Shown: positions 34,614 to 42,296 of the stretch, in pieces | Position numbering within the stretch: position 1 is the first letter of the stretch | Layout of the letters: each line of letters opens with the position of its first letter | Notes under the pieces: generated by a model | Database searches by the model: none | What the model saw: only the letters and a program-made list of their open reading frames with translations | Told to the model about the DNA's origin: nothing | Translations under genes and position numbers: made by a program | DNA from: Bryobacterales bacterium | Lineage (GTDB): Bacteria; Acidobacteriota; Terriglobia; Bryobacterales; UBA6623 | Direction: 5' to 3' | Assembly: GCA_028819215.1 (NCBI GenBank) | Contig: JAPPMG010000011.1 | Span: 1-57,410, forward strand | DNA length: 57,410 nucleotides

Positions 34614-35843
34614 TCAGGCGCTTTCGACCGCTCGGAGCACAGGCCGCTGTGCCACCGCCCGGACAGCCCCCTCGTCGATCTCGATGCCGAGTCCGGGAGA
34701 TCGCGGCACTTGGTAGTGGTGGCCAGCCAGGGCGAGCGGCTCAGCCAGGAATTGATTCGCGACCGAGAACACCGACGGATTGTACTCGACCATGGGCACG
34801 CCGGGCATCGCCGCTGAGAAATGCAGCGCTGCCGCGATCTGCGGGCCCATCGCAATGCTGATATGGGGCACGACCTGCACATGAGGGTGCCGCGCCGCGA
34901 CGTGACCGGCAATCGCGACCGCTTCTGTGATGCCGCAGCGGCCGAGGTCGGGCTGCAGCCAGCCGACGCAGCCTTGCTCGAGGAACGGCTCCAGCTCGTG
35001 GCGCGATCGATAGCTCTCACCCAAAGCGATCGGTGTCCTGATCTCCGCAGCCAGTCGGGCATGAGCTTGCAGCATTTCCGGGGGGAGCGGGCACTCGAGC
35101 CATAGCGCGGAAAGCTCGTCCAGTGCGCGCCCGAAGACTCTGGCCGTCGCTGGATCCAGATGCCAGAGTGCATCCACTGCGATGCTTATGGCCGGGCCGA
35201 ATCGCTCTCGTAGCGCGGTCACGAGCTTGAGCAGCTCATCGGGCTTGCGATCGAGAAAGAGCTTGAACGTGCGAAAGCCGCGCTCCCATGCGTCCTCAGC
35301 CTGCGAGATGCGGGCGGCGGTCGTCTCCCCGCCGAGCCCTGACAAGTAGGCCGGAACGCTGGCGGCGGGCGAGGCGCTTGCGAGCAGGTCGCACACAGGG
35401 CGTCCGGTAGCCCGGCCGACCAAGTCCCACAGCGCGATGTCAACACCCGCGATCGCGTCGAGCATGAAGCCGCCAGTTTGGCCGCGCACCCGCATGCCGG
35501 CGTACATGCGCTCGCGCAAGGCTGCCACGCCTTGCGCGGACAGTTCAAACGCATGGCCCTCGATGGCCGGACGCAGGAGCTGCTCGGTGATCAGGCAGGC
35601 CACGTCCGGTGCCAGCGGCGCTTGCGCTTCGCCCCAGCCGACCAGCCCTGACTCGGCTGTCAGCTTGACCAGGGCGGCCTCGAAATTGACCGAGTAGAGC
35701 GTCGCGTAGGCATCGGACCAGCGATAGTCGAAACGCCCCGCTTGCAGCGCGGTTGGCGAGCCGGCTGTTCCTTGGACAGCAGCCGAGTCACGCGGCAGGC
35801 GGATGGAGAACGTTTCGATGGATGCGATGCGATCCATCGCCAT
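34614..35843 (-). CDS. Enolase-superfamily enzyme (mandelate racemase/sugar-acid dehydratase type)
   Basis: A 409-residue cytoplasmic enzyme. The N-terminal capping domain (ALVKLTAESGLVGWGEAQAPLAP) precedes the barrel. FKLF holds the first lysine, and the metal ligands are D in VDALWHLD, E in LECPL and E in LGESYR. QPDLGRCG and the VVPHIS histidine give the His-Asp dyad of the mandelate racemase subgroup. This arrangement is used for dehydration of aldonates and aldarates. Start codons at 35843 and 35837 are close together; 35843 is five bases after the preceding stop. It is the last gene of the nine-gene operon. The substrate is unknown. Confidence 0.85.
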   Translation of the reverse strand: MAMDRIASIETFSIRLPRDSAAVQGTAGSPTALQAGRFDYRWSDAYATLYSVNFEAALVKLTAESGLVGWGEAQAPLAPDVACLITEQLLRPAIEGHAFELSAQGVAALRERMYAGMRVRGQTGGFMLDAIAGVDIALWDLVGRATGRPVCDLLASASPAASVPAYLSGLGGETTAARISQAEDAWERGFRTFKLFLDRKPDELLKLVTALRERFGPAISIAVDALWHLDPATARVFGRALDELSALWLECPLPPEMLQAHARLAAEIRTPIALGESYRSRHELEPFLEQGCVGWLQPDLGRCGITEAVAIAGHVAARHPHVQVVPHISIAMGPQIAAALHFSAAMPGVPMVEYNPSVFSVANQFLAEPLALAGHHYQVPRSPGLGIEIDEGAVRAVAQRPVLRAVESA

Positions 35844-35847
35844 GGGC

Positions 35848-36741
35848 TCAAACGGGCCAGACCAGCGAGCGCAGTTGCCCGAGTTCCCGCTTGCCCGCCG
35901 CGTCGAGCGAGCGGCCGGGGTGCCGCACGAAGGCCGATCGAATGACACCCTCGGAGACGAGGTTGTGCTTGATGGCCGACACGCCCAAGCCAGGCTGAAG
36001 TTCGTAGCGAATGAGCGGCAGCGCCCGCGTGAACACGTCCCATGCGCTCGCCAAGTCGCCGCTCTGCAGGGCGTTCCAGATCGCGACATACACAGCAGCC
36101 ATGTCGCTCGCGGGCATGATGCCTCGCGAGCCGCGCTGGCACTCCTCGATCATGAACTGCCCGTTGAGGCCGCCAAACAGCGTCAGTGCGCCGTTGGCGG
36201 ACTCCATTGTTCGGCTGATCTTGGGCGCGGTCGGCGGAGCTTCGACCTTGACATATTCGACATGCTCGATCTCCCTCGCCATCCTCGCCAACAGCGGAGG
36301 GGGCATGGCCACTTGGGAAAGCAGGGGGGCGTCTTGGACCATGATCGGGATGCTGACCGCATCGCTGATCGAGGCATAGAAGAAGCGGAGGCCATCGGCA
36401 TCCGGCTTGACGTAGAAGGGCGGCAGCACCATCAAGCCCCGCGCACCCTGCGCTTCCGCCTGCTGGCAGGCCTGCACGGCCGAGGCCGTGCCGGTCGTGC
36501 CGACGCCGACGATCACTGGCACGCGCCCGTCCACGTGGCGCACGATCTCGTCCAGCAGGGACGCCCTCTCTTCGGGCCGCAGTGCATAGCCTTCCCCGGC
36601 GTTGCCAAACGCACCCAGGCCATGCGCCCCTTGCTCCAACAGGTGATCCACCAAGCGCAACTGGCTGGCCACGTCAATCTCGCCATCGTCCGTGAAGGGC
36701 GTGGCTAGGATGGGAAATACTCCGCTGAATGATGCCTGCAT
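35848..36741 (-). CDS. Dihydrodipicolinate synthase/N-acetylneuraminate lyase family protein
   Basis: A 297-residue class I aldolase of the DapA superfamily. FPILATPFTDDGEIDV starts the barrel. GAFGNAGEGYAL replaces the usual GTTGE loop, PPFYVKP stands at the second active-site strand, and VEYVKVEAPP contains the Schiff-base lysine. The usual tyrosine of YNxP is missing; the segment reads IMVQDAPLL. With sugar-acid dehydratases and a transporter beside it, a role in cleaving or dehydrating a 2-keto-3-deoxy sugar acid is more likely than lysine synthesis. It starts 10 bases after the GntR stop. Confidence 0.85.
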   Translation of the reverse strand: MQASFSGVFPILATPFTDDGEIDVASQLRLVDHLLEQGAHGLGAFGNAGEGYALRPEERASLLDEIVRHVDGRVPVIVGVGTTGTASAVQACQQAEAQGARGLMVLPPFYVKPDADGLRFFYASISDAVSIPIMVQDAPLLSQVAMPPPLLARMAREIEHVEYVKVEAPPTAPKISRTMESANGALTLFGGLNGQFMIEECQRGSRGIMPASDMAAVYVAIWNALQSGDLASAWDVFTRALPLIRYELQPGLGVSAIKHNLVSEGVIRSAFVRHPGRSLDAAGKRELGQLRSLVWPV

Positions 36742-36751
36742 GGAGATTGGC

Positions 36752-37510
36752 CTAGGTACTCTTGGCGGTATCGACCGAGCGCGAGCGCACGGCGCGGATA
36801 TCGGAGATCAGGGCGTTCTTCGCCCGCTCGACATGCTCGGCCAGCACCATTGCGAGGGATTTGGCGTCGCGCCGCGCCAGCGCCCGGACCATCTCGCGAT
36901 GCTCGCGCTGGGCTAGGGGAACCCTGTCCGCCCAATCGTGGTTCGAAACGTGGATGCTGGCGATCTTCAGGTGAGCATTCAACTGTTGGTACATCTCGTA
37001 CAGCTTTTCGTTGCCAGCTAGCCGCACGATGAAGAGGTGGAACTCCCAGTTCAGGCGGTCGTGATCCTGCATGCCGGCGTTTCCCGCCGCCGCGTATTCG
37101 TCCATGCGGTCGACCGTTGCGTCGAGGTAGCTGATGTCCTTGTCGGTCACGTGGAGCACGGCGGTCTCCGCCGCCAAGCCGTCGAGCGCCCGGCGCAGGT
37201 CAAACGTGTCGGCGATGTCGCGCTCTTCGGGTTCCGCCACAAATGTCCCGCTGCGCGGGCGCACCTCGACCAAGCCTTCCTCGGCGAGCCGGTCCATCGC
37301 TTGGCGCACCGGCATCTGGCTCACGTCCATCTCGTTCGCAAGATCCGGGATGGAGAGGCGTTCGCCCGGACGGAAACGCTCGTCGAGGATCGCCTTGAGC
37401 ACCTCCTCGTAAACGTAATCCGAGATTCGCTGGCGAGGTGCCGGCTGCAGCCCGTTCGGCGGCGAGCCGTTGGTCGCAGCAGGCGCTGTCCGGTCACGTG
37501 GAGCGCTCAT
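36752..37510 (-). CDS. GntR-family transcriptional regulator, FCD (FadR) type
   Basis: A 252-residue repressor or activator. After a disordered Ala/Pro-rich N-terminus, the winged helix-turn-helix (about 27-95) reads RISDYVYEEVLKAILDERF, SIPDLANEMDVSQMPVRQAM and LVEVRPRSGTFV. The FCD effector domain contains the metal-binding histidines in FHLFIVRL, REHREMV and AEHVERA. Effectors of such regulators are often sugar acids. The start codon overlaps the MFS stop (ATGA). It is the only regulator in the nine-gene operon and the natural candidate to bind the palindrome at 47754-47767. Confidence 0.9.
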   Translation of the reverse strand: MSAPRDRTAPAATNGSPPNGLQPAPRQRISDYVYEEVLKAILDERFRPGERLSIPDLANEMDVSQMPVRQAMDRLAEEGLVEVRPRSGTFVAEPEERDIADTFDLRRALDGLAAETAVLHVTDKDISYLDATVDRMDEYAAAGNAGMQDHDRLNWEFHLFIVRLAGNEKLYEMYQQLNAHLKIASIHVSNHDWADRVPLAQREHREMVRALARRDAKSLAMVLAEHVERAKNALISDIRAVRSRSVDTAKST

Positions 37511-38772
37511 TCGGCGGCCTCCTTTTCGATTCCGTGGGGTGTGAGGACATGCAGGACTGCGAGGGCCACTGGATGCATGAATCCCATCACGAAAAATATC
37601 ATGCCGTAGGAGTAGTTCTCCACGACGAAGCCGGTAATGCCGGTGAAGATCACGCCGCCGAGGGAACTGCCCAGGCCCACGATGCCTGCGGCCGAGCCGA
37701 CGACCGCGGTGGGATAGATGTCGTTCGTCATAGTCATCAGGTTGGTCTTCCACGCCATGTGCGCGAACGTAACCATGCAGATCGCCGCTACCGCTACCGC
37801 CGCGGAATCGCTGCCGGGCACGATCAAGCTCAGCGGCATGATGGCGGCAGCCGGCAGCATGACCCATTTGCGGGCCCGCACCGGCACCATGCCGCGGCTG
37901 ATGAGTCTCCCGGACAACCACCCTCCGGCAAGCGCCCCGAGATCGGCCGTGAGGAAGGGCACCCAGGTAGTCAGGCCGATCGCGACGATGCTGAAGCCGC
38001 GTTCGTCACTGAGATATTTCGGCAGCCAGAACAGGTAGAACCACCAGACAGGATCGGCCAATAGCCGGGCACCAAACAGCGCCCACGTCTGCCGGAAGCC
38101 GAACAGCGAGACCCAAGGGATCTGTGGGCGGGAACGCGCTGTATCGCCGGACTCGAGCAGTGCACGTTCCTCCTCGGTGACGCGTGCGTGTCGGCTCGGA
38201 ATCCAGTACCAGCGGAGCCAGACCGCCAGCCAGATGAATCCAACTAGTCCGGTGACTACGAATGCAATGCGCCAGCCCCACAGCGTGAAGATCAGCACGA
38301 TCAGCGGCGGGGCTAGGATCGCGCCCGTGGACGCGGCCGCGTTGACCAATCCGTTTGCAAAGCCGCGCTCGCGGGGAGGGAACCACTCCGAAATGGCCTT
38401 CTCGGCCGCTAGGAAGTTGCCCGACTCCCCCATGCCCAGCAGCGCCCGGCAGATGCCCAGCCCGAGGGCGTTGCGGGTCAGAGCGTGCGCGGCGTTGGCG
38501 AGCGACCACCAGACCATCGAGGTCGCGAGTGCCGCGCGCGTGCCCCAGCGGTCGATAATCCGGCCCCAGACTATGTACATCCCCGCGTAGCAGATCAGGA
38601 ACGCCTGCACGACTTGCGAGTACTCGATGTCGTTGAGCCCTAGCTCGGCGGTGATCTCCGATGCCAGCACCGAGAGCGTCTGGCGGTCGATGTAGTTGAT
38701 GACGGTGGCGGCGAACAGCAGGGCCGCGATGCGCCAGCGGATATTCGGGATGAGCCGCGCGGCCATCTTCAT
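37507..38772 (-). CDS. MFS transporter, anion:cation symporter (sugar-acid) family
   Basis: A 421-residue inner-membrane permease with about 12 hydrophobic helices. VINYIDRQTLSVLASEIT in helix 1, GMYIVWGRIIDRWGTR between helices 2 and 3, and LLGMGESGNFLAAEKAISEWFPPRERGFANG are characteristic of the ACS family that imports hexuronates, glucarate/galactarate or galactonate. The start at 38772 overlaps the stop of the upstream enolase-superfamily gene by four bases. The open frame to 39897 is antisense or out-of-frame to that gene and is rejected. It likely brings the operon's substrate across the inner membrane. Confidence 0.92.
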   Translation of the reverse strand: MKMAARLIPNIRWRIAALLFAATVINYIDRQTLSVLASEITAELGLNDIEYSQVVQAFLICYAGMYIVWGRIIDRWGTRAALATSMVWWSLANAAHALTRNALGLGICRALLGMGESGNFLAAEKAISEWFPPRERGFANGLVNAAASTGAILAPPLIVLIFTLWGWRIAFVVTGLVGFIWLAVWLRWYWIPSRHARVTEEERALLESGDTARSRPQIPWVSLFGFRQTWALFGARLLADPVWWFYLFWLPKYLSDERGFSIVAIGLTTWVPFLTADLGALAGGWLSGRLISRGMVPVRARKWVMLPAAAIMPLSLIVPGSDSAAVAVAAICMVTFAHMAWKTNLMTMTNDIYPTAVVGSAAGIVGLGSSLGGVIFTGITGFVVENYSYGMIFFVMGFMHPVALAVLHVLTPHGIEKEAAE

Positions 38773-40073
38773 GCCACCCGGTAGGCCGCCAGGGCCTCCT
38801 CGTCGAACTCGGCCCCGATTCCGGCTCTTTCCGGGACCATGGCCGCGCCCGGTCGAGCTGCTAGGGGCTCGCGCAGGATTGCATTGCCGAAAGGGCGATC
38901 TAGCAGGGTGCCACCCTCCATGATCACGGTGTTCGGCAGGTGCGCCGCCAGATGCACGGACGCGGCCCAGTACAGGGCCGTTCCCGTGCTGATGTGCGGG
39001 GAGAACAGCACTCCGTGCAGATCTGCCAAGATGGCGATCCGGCGGCATTCGCTGACGCCGCCGGCGCGACAGAGATCCGGATTCACCATGTCGACGGCGC
39101 GTGCCGCGAACAGGTCCCGAAACTGGTAGCGGTTCGAAAGGGTCTCGCCGGCGCATAGCGGTGTCTTCAGCGCCGCCTTGAGCTCGCTGTAGCCGGCGAT
39201 GTCCTCCGGCAGCAGCGCATCTTCCCACCAGCCGATGTTTGGCAGGGCGTCCAGCCGCTGCCCGACCGCTCGGGCCTCGTGGGCCTTGTAGGCCCCGAGG
39301 GAATCGACGAGCAGCTGGCCCTTGTCGCCGATGGCGCGCGAGACGGCCTCGACGCGTTCCACGCTGGCCGTGCCGGGTCCCTTGCTCAGCCCCATCTTCA
39401 CGGCGGCGAAGCCGCGATCGAGCCGCTGGCGGGCGCTGGCAGCGAGGGCCTCTGGCGTGCCCCCGCCGATGCCCGCGTAAGTTGGGACCGTATCCCGGTA
39501 CTTGCCGCCGAGGATGCGGTAGAGCGGCTGGCCGAGGTACTTGCCGAGCAGGTCCCACAGGGCCAGGTCCACGCCCGCGATGGATTCGGTGTAGAAGCCG
39601 GTCGCGTACCCGCGCAGGCGTTGGCTGGAGTAGAGCTTTTCCCACAGCGGCTCGACTTGCCGGGCATCCTGCCCGATCAGAATCGGCGCGAGCAGGTCGC
39701 TGATGACGGCGGCATGCACGCGCGGTGCCGCGGGCGCGTGACACTCGCCCCAGCCGACCAGGCCGTCTTTGGTCGTGATCTTGACCAGCGTTGCCTGGGT
39801 CGCGCCCCGAAATCGGCTGGGCGAGGCGTGGTCCAGCCGGTTCCACAGCCCCGCACCTCCGGTCGCGTGCCCGAGCGGAGGCATCTCGACGTACCACTCC
39901 GGCGGCTTCTCGCCTCGCGGCGAGCGGATGACCACAGGTTCGACGCTGTCAATGCGCAGCGGTCCGTTGCCGCTCGCGAAGAGTCGGTTGGAGAGCGCAG
40001 CGGATGCGGCCAGTCCGAGAGAGCCCTCGAAGAAGCGTCTGCGGGAGCCACGGCTGGAGCTGCGCGCCGCCAT
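38769..40073 (-). CDS. Tat-exported enolase-superfamily enzyme (mandelate racemase/dehydratase type)
   Basis: A 434-residue paralogue of the cytoplasmic enzyme at 34614-35843, with a twin-arginine signal (SRRRFFEGSLGLAASAALSN). The capping domain holds ATLVKITTKDGLVGWGECHAP. The barrel has AAVKMG, metal-ligand candidates D in VDSLG, E in WWEDALLPED and E in CAGETLSNRY, then NPDLCRAGGVSE and the catalytic FSPHIST histidine. The start at 40073 is set by the TGATG overlap with the FGE-like stop. An exported acid-sugar dehydratase is unusual, since such enzymes are normally cytoplasmic. Export is inferred from the signal only. Confidence 0.85.
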   Translation of the reverse strand: MAARSSSRGSRRRFFEGSLGLAASAALSNRLFASGNGPLRIDSVEPVVIRSPRGEKPPEWYVEMPPLGHATGGAGLWNRLDHASPSRFRGATQATLVKITTKDGLVGWGECHAPAAPRVHAAVISDLLAPILIGQDARQVEPLWEKLYSSQRLRGYATGFYTESIAGVDLALWDLLGKYLGQPLYRILGGKYRDTVPTYAGIGGGTPEALAASARQRLDRGFAAVKMGLSKGPGTASVERVEAVSRAIGDKGQLLVDSLGAYKAHEARAVGQRLDALPNIGWWEDALLPEDIAGYSELKAALKTPLCAGETLSNRYQFRDLFAARAVDMVNPDLCRAGGVSECRRIAILADLHGVLFSPHISTGTALYWAASVHLAAHLPNTVIMEGGTLLDRPFGNAILREPLAARPGAAMVPERAGIGAEFDEEALAAYRVA

Positions 40074-40882
40074 CAGGGAATGTCTTGCACGCAACGGAAT
40101 CCCAGGTTGGGCGTGCGCTGGTTGGGCCGGACCCAGTTGCGAAAGAAAACGGTGATTCGATTGGGGCCGTTGGACCATGCGCCGCCGCGCACGATGCGGT
40201 ACATCCCTTCCTCGGGCCCCTGCGGGTTCGCGGCAGGGCTGGACTCGTAGTAGGTTCGCTCGAACCAGTCATGGCACCATTCGGCGACGTTTCCGGCCAT
40301 GTCGTGCAGTCCGAATGCGTTGGGAGGGTGCTGCCCGACCGCGCCTGGCCCGAGCGGTGTGCCGAAGCGCGCTTGCTTGCGGTCCGGCTTGCCTTCGCCC
40401 CACGGATAGTTGGCTTCCTCGAGGCCGCCGCGGGCGGCGCGCTCCCACTCTGCTTCGGTCGGCAGGCGTTTGCCCTTCCATGCGCAGAAGGCTCCGGCGT
40501 CATCCCAGTCGACGTTGTAGATCGGGACGTCAGCGAGCGCCTCGGGCATCTTCCCGTCCGGCCAGTGGTACGGTGCCCGCCTGCCCGCCGCCGTCACGAA
40601 CTCTGCATATGCGCGATGCGTGACCTCGGTCGCGTCCATCCAGAAGGCATCCAAGCGCACTCGGTGCGCGGGGATGTCGTCCAGTAGGATGCGTGGGCGC
40701 ATTCCCGATTCATCGTCCGAGTTCAGCTCGCTGCGGCCCATGCTGAACTCGCCGGCCAGGATCTCGACCATGCCCTCCGGGACGGCCTGCGAGGCCTGTG
40801 CCGAGCCGTTACTCGACTGTGCGACGGCGCCACCGACAGCCAGCACGGCAATCGAGAGCGCGGCGCATCGGCTCAGATACAT
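40073..40882 (-). CDS. FGE-sulfatase-domain protein lacking the catalytic cysteines
   Basis: A 269-residue protein of the SUMF1/formylglycine-generating-enzyme fold. It has a signal peptide (SIAVLAVGGAVAQS), then MVEILAGEFSMGR, FWMDATEVTHRAYAEFV, RLPTEAEWERAARGG, NAFGLHDMAGNVAEWCHDW and VRGGAWSNGPNRI. In true FGE the last segment carries two active-site cysteines (…C…C followed by YR); here it reads VRGGAWSNGPNRITVFFRN with neither. It is therefore unlikely to make formylglycine, and more probably a substrate-binding or other SUMF1-like enzyme. It overlaps both operon neighbours by one base. Confidence 0.85.
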   Translation of the reverse strand: MYLSRCAALSIAVLAVGGAVAQSSNGSAQASQAVPEGMVEILAGEFSMGRSELNSDDESGMRPRILLDDIPAHRVRLDAFWMDATEVTHRAYAEFVTAAGRRAPYHWPDGKMPEALADVPIYNVDWDDAGAFCAWKGKRLPTEAEWERAARGGLEEANYPWGEGKPDRKQARFGTPLGPGAVGQHPPNAFGLHDMAGNVAEWCHDWFERTYYESSPAANPQGPEEGMYRIVRGGAWSNGPNRITVFFRNWVRPNQRTPNLGFRCVQDIP

Positions 40883-42267
40883 CAGGCGAAGAGTTCCTCG
40901 ATCTCGTCCGGCACGCAGGGTTCGGTGGCTCCCAGTTGGTCGATGTAGCGGTAGACGCGCTTCGACGGAGTGTTCGTGACCTCTTTGAGCCAGTCGATGC
41001 CCAGCGCCGAGTAGACCGAGGCGACGATGTTCTCGGTCTTGGGCTGCATTCCGTACTTCCAGCCGTTCTCCACGGCGTACTCGCCCGCTGCATCGGTGCG
41101 CCCGATCAGCTGGCCGCCGCGCACGCCTCCGCCCGCGAACAGGCCGATGTAGACCTGGTTGTAATGGTGCCGGCCTGCGACTAGGTTCAAGGCGCCTGGC
41201 ACGCGTCCGAATTCGGTCGGCACCGCGACGATCGTCTCGTCAAGTAGCGTCTTGTCCGGGTCGCGCGGGGAAGGTGTTGCTTCGAGATCCCGCAGCAGAT
41301 TCGCCATCGCCCGGTCCAAGTCGTTGCAGTGGTTGTAGTGGTTGGACTTGGCGCTGTGGTCCCAGATGCGCTTGTGGTGGTCCCAGCCGGGGTGTTTGAC
41401 ATGGATATAGCGGGTGCCGGCATCGGCCAGCACGAGGTTGCGCGCCAGCAGGCAGCCGCGCCCGACACTGTTGTCGCCGTAGCGCGCCTTGTCCGCTTCG
41501 CCAAGCTCCAGCGCCTGCGGCCAGCGCGAGTCGCCCAGCACGTGGTAGGCCTCCTCCTGGAAGGACCGGAACGCGCTCATGGATGGCCCTCGGCCGCCGA
41601 AGTCCCGCCGCACGGCTTGCTCGAGGTCGCCGAGCAGCCGGAAGCGCTCCTCCAGCATGGCCAGTGCCTCGCCCGTTGCAGTGACGCTGCCCGCTCCCTT
41701 GCCGGCGTTGATGTCGAGCCCGGAGAAGCGCGGATGGAAGAAGCCGCTCGGAAGCGCTACGTTGCCTAGGTTGCAACTCACGAAGGTGGGGAACGTGTCG
41801 CTCTCGCGCCGCTGTGGCTCCAATTCCGCCGCTACCACCGTGCCCACCGGAGGGATCTCCTCGGCTTGGGACGGGTTGAGCGGCCGTCCGGCGCGGGTGT
41901 AGTACTCGCCGCGAAAGTGGACGACCTCATGGCTCTTGAAGGTCCGCACCACGGAAACCTTGTCCATCATTCCCGACAGTTGTGGGAAGAGCCGGTAGGG
42001 CAGGTAGAAGCCCTTGCGGACCTCGCGCACGTCGAAGTCGGCCTGTGTGCCGGCGTCTTCCTTGAAATCGAAGGTATCGACGTGGCTGATGGCCCCGGCG
42101 GCCTCAATGATGATCGCGAAGCGGGCCGTGCCGCGTGGATTGGTGCGGCCCGCGGCGCGAGCCCGCTGAGGCCAGAGGCCCTCGCTGACGATCCCGCCCA
42201 GCAAGCTGCCCGCGCCGAGCCGCAGGGTGTCGCGCCGCGTCGGCGCCAAATCTCGAACTGCTCGCAT
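40882..42267 (-). CDS. DUF1501 protein, Tat-exported
   Basis: A 461-residue DUF1501 protein, the usual partner of DUF1549/1553. TRRDTLRLGAGSLLGG is a Tat signal; the start at 42267 is chosen because the longer frame to 42339 adds residues before that signal. The body carries the DUF1501 segments FAIIIEAAGAISHVDTFDFK, YIHVKHPGWDHHKRIWDH, IVAVPTEFGRVPG and GRHHYNQVYIGLFAGGGVRGG. It starts 29 bases after the DUF1549/1553 stop. Function unknown. Confidence 0.9.
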   Translation of the reverse strand: MRAVRDLAPTRRDTLRLGAGSLLGGIVSEGLWPQRARAAGRTNPRGTARFAIIIEAAGAISHVDTFDFKEDAGTQADFDVREVRKGFYLPYRLFPQLSGMMDKVSVVRTFKSHEVVHFRGEYYTRAGRPLNPSQAEEIPPVGTVVAAELEPQRRESDTFPTFVSCNLGNVALPSGFFHPRFSGLDINAGKGAGSVTATGEALAMLEERFRLLGDLEQAVRRDFGGRGPSMSAFRSFQEEAYHVLGDSRWPQALELGEADKARYGDNSVGRGCLLARNLVLADAGTRYIHVKHPGWDHHKRIWDHSAKSNHYNHCNDLDRAMANLLRDLEATPSPRDPDKTLLDETIVAVPTEFGRVPGALNLVAGRHHYNQVYIGLFAGGGVRGGQLIGRTDAAGEYAVENGWKYGMQPKTENIVASVYSALGIDWLKEVTNTPSKRVYRYIDQLGATEPCVPDEIEELFA

Positions 42268-42296
42268 GTCTCGATCTCCGTCTGGGTCTGTCCGGC

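Noticed and set aside
37511..37921. Extension of the GntR frame
   Set aside because: It overlaps the MFS gene, and the ATG at 37510 gives the usual ATGA junction and a normal N-terminus.
38773..39897. Upstream extension of the MFS frame (796-codon reading)
   Set aside because: It lies inside the enolase-superfamily gene in another frame and has low-complexity Arg/Gly/Pro composition; the transporter's first helix begins just after 38772.
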